Shown one piece after another: positions 11,461-15,180 of a stretch of 15,180 nucleotides of DNA. Origin of the DNA: Phoronis ovalis (lineage: Eukaryota > Phoronida > Phoronidae); NCBI GenBank assembly GCA_028565635.1, contig JAOXYB010028778.1, forward strand, positions 1 through 15,180, given 5' to 3'. Numbering within the stretch: the stretch's first letter is position 1; every line of letters begins with the position of its first letter. Below the pieces are notes generated by a model. It was not told where the DNA came from and searched no databases. It saw only the letters and a program-made list of their open reading frames with translations. The position numbers and the translations under genes are program-made.

Positions 11461-11993
11461 ACAATAATAGAAATTTTGTATCAAATGCTAAGCGGAAAAT
11501 CGCATACATACATTACCTATCATGAATGACAATGTTTTATTTTTGTTACGATTTTCAATTAGAAAGTTAAAAGATCTAAAACGACCGCCTTTATTGTGTT
11601 CTTCTATTGAAACCTATTAGGGTTATGATAAATTTCAGATTAAATTCAATAAAAATAAACCGATTAAAATTCTTGTAAATATCAAACCGTTATGAAGAAA
11701 ACAAAATAATAATTTTCTTCAAAAGAGAGGAAATTAGTTTCAATAGAAAAGAGTTTACCGGGTTTGTTTTCTTTTCCCCCAATACAAATAATCAAACAAT
11801 GAAGTGAAAATTGTTTTGGTGTCTTCCCGTCTCAAATTTAACCACCGATAAATGAGCAATCTGGAAATTTAAACAGCGTGTCGTTTCCAATAAAATTCAC
11901 CGTCTGACGATTTGTAATTGATAAACTGTTTGAGTAATTGTCAGTATTTTATAGCCAGTAGTATATTTCACGCAGCGACAAAATGTGGAACTT
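11461..11993. other. Upstream flank of NK1, no gene recognised
   Basis: AT-rich DNA without an open frame of note or a recognisable repeat. It may carry regulatory sequence for the NK1 gene, which cannot be judged without comparison. Confidence 0.5.
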
Positions 11994-12135
11994 CAGTGGT
12001 GGATCCAGGATTTCTCCCCAAGGGACGTTCAATAACTTTTTTGGTAAAACCACGGCAAGGTTTCTCTTTCGGAAGAAGGCGCACTTGGCACTTTGGCAGG
12101 AGGTGTGCGTCCTACCCTCCCCTAAATAAACCATT
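11994..12135 (+). mobile_element. hAT-like terminal sequence, truncated or decayed element
   Basis: CAGTGGTGGATCCAGGATTT begins at 11994. It closely resembles the CAGTGGCGGATCCAGG ends typical of hAT-type elements and their non-autonomous relatives in many animals. The following sequence is GC-richer and includes CTCCCC and CCTCCCC tracts. The matching inverted right end is not found, and no 8-bp target duplication is evident, so the element is probably truncated and its right border is approximate. It encodes no transposase. Confidence 0.55.
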
Positions 12136-13504
12136 CAACTTGGGATCGTTGAACAGGACTAAACTGTTTTAATGAATAACTTACATTTTGCTCTATACTT
12201 TAGCAGTGTATTAATTGGACTATATGTTGGTACTGCGTTTATTTCACAAGTTATCCTCATCAAGGAGAGAGACTAGGCAAGACTAAAATGCACTTTAAAT
12301 ATAATATGGGGTAACATGGGATAAACAGTAGCTTGATTAACTAATCAACTAGTTAACTAACTGATTTAATGATAAAAAAGAATTACATTTTTGAATTATA
12401 TATTTGCTTTGTATACAACACGACTCCATTTATATAGCTGGCTTCTCCCATTTCAAAAATTTAGATCCATACTATCTGAATAATTAGATATCAGTGTTCA
12501 TAATAGGAATTTTATCGAGCATAAAATTTGGCGACTACCTTAATCACATGCTTCATAGATCTAGAAAATGCGATGAAGGTACTTTATTTTGGGATGCGTC
12601 TGGTTCATGGTTAGACTAATGTTGTCATTAAAAGAGTCGTAAACTTGTATATTGTGTGCTTTAGCACAAGTTAAATTCAACTAATGATTATGTAACAAAC
12701 ACACGTGTAACACAAACAAACATGTTATGTTGGGATTGCGTTTGTTGTTAAATAATTAGTACATGCTGTAGACATGTGTATTCCATAAAACATTATTTAA
12801 ATTTTTTTATATAAAAATCCATTTTTATCGACACGTGTTAGTACGTTTCGTACTATTAAAAGCAATATATTTATCAGATTCAGTTTTGTACTAAAACGTT
12901 TGATTGATATAATTTTTACTGAATCGAATAAGATCGAATGAATATTTATGCTGTTAATATATTTATCAATTAGTATTAAATTTCAAATTAGCTTACTGAT
13001 GTCCAGTTTGACATGTATTTAGATACTTTTTGTTCACACTTCATAAAACTGTAGGTGTTGTCATAACAATAGATGAACCCGTATCTTGTTTTCAACTTAT
13101 AAATTATTTCCTTTTTTCAAAATTATTTTGACAATTGCTCGTCGGAGATAACTTTGATGTATTGTTACTTTTTGCTTTGTCTTTTAGAACAGTTTTGTCA
13201 TTGACCAATCCCGTTTTAAATGCGTCATTTATACCTTAGGCCGTGGTCAGTTTGTAACGTAATAACAAATACTCTTTTGAAAACAATATTACAATAACTA
13301 GACGTAGAGTAGTATTGGTAGACGTATGTATTTGTTAAATAACACCTGTAGTATTTAGTTAAATAGTAGATCTTATACATTGTAAAATATGTATTGCGAC
13401 AAATAAAGCATTTTTATATTAATTTATTAAAATACATAAATTTATACAAATAAACATATATATAAGACCTGGAATGACAACAATGAATAAAAAAAATAAC
13501 ATGT
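12136..13504. other. Intergenic, no gene recognised
   Basis: AT-rich, with only small palindromes (for example TAGTTAACTA near 12350 and ACACGTGT motifs). No coding, RNA or transposon signature. Confidence 0.55.
12840..12854. repeat. Small perfect stem-loop
   Basis: AGTACG-TTT-CGTACT forms a 6-bp stem with a 3-nt loop. It lies shortly after the palindromic ACACGTGT. It is short and may be chance. Confidence 0.4.
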
Positions 13505-13541
13505 CCTGTTTTTTGTTTTTGTTCGGTGTCAAAAAAACAGG
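13505..13541. repeat. Inverted repeat with T/A-rich arms
   Basis: CCTGTTTTTTG (13505..13515) is complementary to CAAAAAAACAGG (13530..13541) apart from one extra A, around a 14-nt loop. The homopolymer content makes pairing easy by chance. Confidence 0.5.
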
Positions 13542-13698
13542 GAAGGCTACGATGTACACCAAATTTATTCCATAATATTTTTTATGTCATTGTTCTATAC
13601 CTGTTTTTCCTTCCAACTAATACAAACATGAATAATCTTCTCTCACTTACTTCTTTTCATTTAGGCTGTAGTCCAGACTGTTTTCTGCATATTATTAT

Positions 13699-13750
13699 TG
13701 TAATATCATTTATTGTAATATCATTTATTGTATTATCATTTATTGTAAAA
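13699..13750. repeat. 15-bp tandem repeat, about 3.5 copies
   Basis: TGTAATATCATTTAT is repeated at 13699, 13714 and 13729 (one substitution in the third copy), with a partial fourth from 13744. A long plus-strand open frame across this region simply reads the repeat and is not considered a gene. Confidence 0.9.
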
Positions 13751-13872
13751 TATCATAATCTCTGGTTGTATAATATTACACATGAGCAGAAAAAATCATG
13801 CAAGTCCCTAAAAAGTGTCAATACTTGCTTTATTTAATATATGCTATTTTGGTATATATGCAGAACACCTTT

Positions 13873-13932
13873 GGGTGTACATTTGATACTGGGTGAACAT
13901 TTGATACTGGATAAATATTTGATACTGGGTAA
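13873..13932. repeat. 18-bp tandem repeat, three copies plus a partial
   Basis: Units GGGTGTACATTTGATACT, GGGTGAACATTTGATACT and GGATAAATATTTGATACT lie at 13873, 13891 and 13909, followed by GGGTAA. The ATTTGATACT half is invariant while the first half drifts. Confidence 0.92.
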
Positions 13933-14023
13933 AAAGGTAATGGTGTAAACTAAAAAACAAGAAAATTTTGACAAGTTATAAATGAACAAGGTTTAAAAAC
14001 ACTCAAAAGGGACTGAGGTCAGT

Positions 14024-14087
14024 CTACTTTTCATTCAACAGGACAGGTTCTTCTGGCGACCCCAAGCGGCGAGCATGCACATTAATC
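14024..14087 (-). other. Candidate terminal exon on the minus strand
   Basis: On the minus strand a T-rich tract ending TTGTGATAG at 14088 could be an acceptor. The segment after it reads INVHARRLGSPEEPVLLNEK and stops at TAG 14026..14024. It is GC-rich in an AT-rich setting. An AATAAA lies downstream on the same strand at 13834..13829, giving a plausible 3'UTR of about 190 nt. A second frame is also open. No family is recognised, and any upstream exons would lie to the right, possibly outside the window. Confidence 0.2.
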
Positions 14088-14210
14088 CTATCACAATGAA
14101 CAAAATGAATTATACAATTTTTGCATGCTGTCAGGATCAGATGTTTATGCATTTTGTTTCTGATTCTGAAATAGACTGATAATCCCTTGAAGATCACGAA
14201 GTGTCCACAT

Positions 14211-15180
14211 TAATATATATATAAAATAATTAATAAAACTTTGGTGATAAGGTATTCATTAACAGGTTAACAGGTGGAAACTACGTACATGGTCGAAATA
14301 CGTTAAGCAATGGAAGTGGATGAGGTATCATATAAAAAAAATAATAAATTTCTTATCGAATTGATCGACACTGTCTGCTCACCGGTCCAATTTTTGGTAT
14401 CATAACCTCAATTTATAAATATTAAAATAGTTAAAGTCGTTGACTGCATGTTACATTACAGATATACAATTATCTCGGTGAACTTATAATGTATGACCTA
14501 TATTCGAACAATGCTAAGGACTTTAGCAGACGTAAAATACAATGAAAATACACACTAAAATGTTTATTTCATGCCTTGTATATAAACCATTTGAATAGCC
14601 TAACTTTACCTTCTATTATTTTCAATATAGAAACTGTTTAATAAATCTATTGTATAGTTTGTTATCATACAATTGTATTTGTTGCATATGTGCTGGTAAC
14701 TATTAACTTTCCTTAGTATACCCTAGTAATAGAGCCCACCTTCTAGATTACACCGGATTACAGTATAGATTTTTAAGCTTAGAAGTGTCAATAACATGCT
14801 TTTGTTATTAGCTACGTAGTATGCTGTTCTATACGTAAAGAAAATCGGATTTTATCATCAGCAAATTTGAAGATGACTTCGCGATAAGAAATATTTATTT
14901 GAGGAGTTATACAAGGTATGCAGTTGCGAGTGACTTAGAAGGGCTTAGAAGCGATCTAAGTTACCAACATACCGTAAGTATAACATAATGTCTTCCTTTA
15001 AAAGGAGACAAGGAGGCTATTTATGAAAAAAAAATCAATTTCAAAAAATGATGACTGAAAATATGAAGTAATCATTCATTATAGTAGCACTTGACACAAA
15101 ATGGAACGCATACGTTTTACGTGACACGTGTGATAATACTAGACTTATTGCAACTGTCAAGTACCGGTGTGTATATATTA
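14211..15180. other. Intergenic to window edge, no gene recognised
   Basis: AT-rich with dense stops in all frames. The only structure is minor: CTTAGAAG repeated near 14937..14953, followed by its partial complement CTAAGT. Confidence 0.5.

Noticed and set aside
11209-11484. Minus-strand frame of 91 codons upstream of NK1
   Set aside because: It overlaps the CCAAT/CRE promoter-like region, lacks any motif, and is not in line with the NK1 start.
13526-13837. Plus-strand frame of 103 codons
   Set aside because: Much of it is translation of the 15-bp tandem repeat (SFIVISFIV pattern); no support as a gene.
14848-14870. Minus-strand CTGATGA followed by a small stem (hammerhead-like)
   Set aside because: No GAAA follows the stem, so the catalytic core is incomplete.

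Overview
The window looks like AT-rich nuclear DNA from an invertebrate animal. Most of it lies between genes, with microsatellites, decayed mobile-element-like fragments and very long non-coding stretches. There is one clear protein-coding gene, on the minus strand at 9975..11104. It is an NK1-class (slouch / NKX1) homeobox gene split by one short GT-AG intron. I cannot fix the species. The NK1 homeodomain excludes bacteria, and the composition, sparse genes and hAT-like fragment would fit a mollusc or another lophotrochozoan, but that is inference.

Layout. 1..105 is a tetranucleotide (ATAG)n plus (AT)n microsatellite. 106..9814 has no gene I can establish. It holds two neighbouring hairpins (813..956), a 26-bp tandem duplication (1475..1525), a perfect 36-bp palindrome between direct repeats (3603..3653), a CpG-rich island with a long open frame (4197..4454), a pair of small stem-loops (5336..5373), a GC-rich MITE-like segment (6082..6204), a diverged pair of about 148-bp repeats (7629..7777 and 7885..8030), a GC-richer pocket with a TATA motif (8210..8416) and an exon-like segment with a strong splice acceptor (9362..9484). 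Next comes the NK1 gene, with its polyadenylation signal near 9815, exon 2 (homeodomain), a 368-bp intron, exon 1 (Groucho-binding eh1-like motif) and a promoter region reaching to about 11460 with two CCAAT boxes, a CRE-like site and a repeated 10-mer. To the right, 11994..12135 carries a hAT-like terminal sequence. 13699..13932 holds two short tandem repeats. 14024..14210 holds two short coding-like stretches on the minus strand. The rest shows nothing recognisable.

How the gene works. The predicted 253-residue protein joins an N-terminal eh1-like repression motif, a Ser/acidic linker, a nearly canonical NK1 homeodomain and a Pro/Ser/Tyr/Ala-rich tail. This is the architecture of a DNA-binding transcriptional repressor. 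I see no second gene to pair with it, so functional linkage inside the window cannot be assessed. I did not find an undescribed multi-gene system. The most useful results are the recovered first exon of the NK1 gene, an unusual residue at homeodomain position 56, and several structured non-coding elements.
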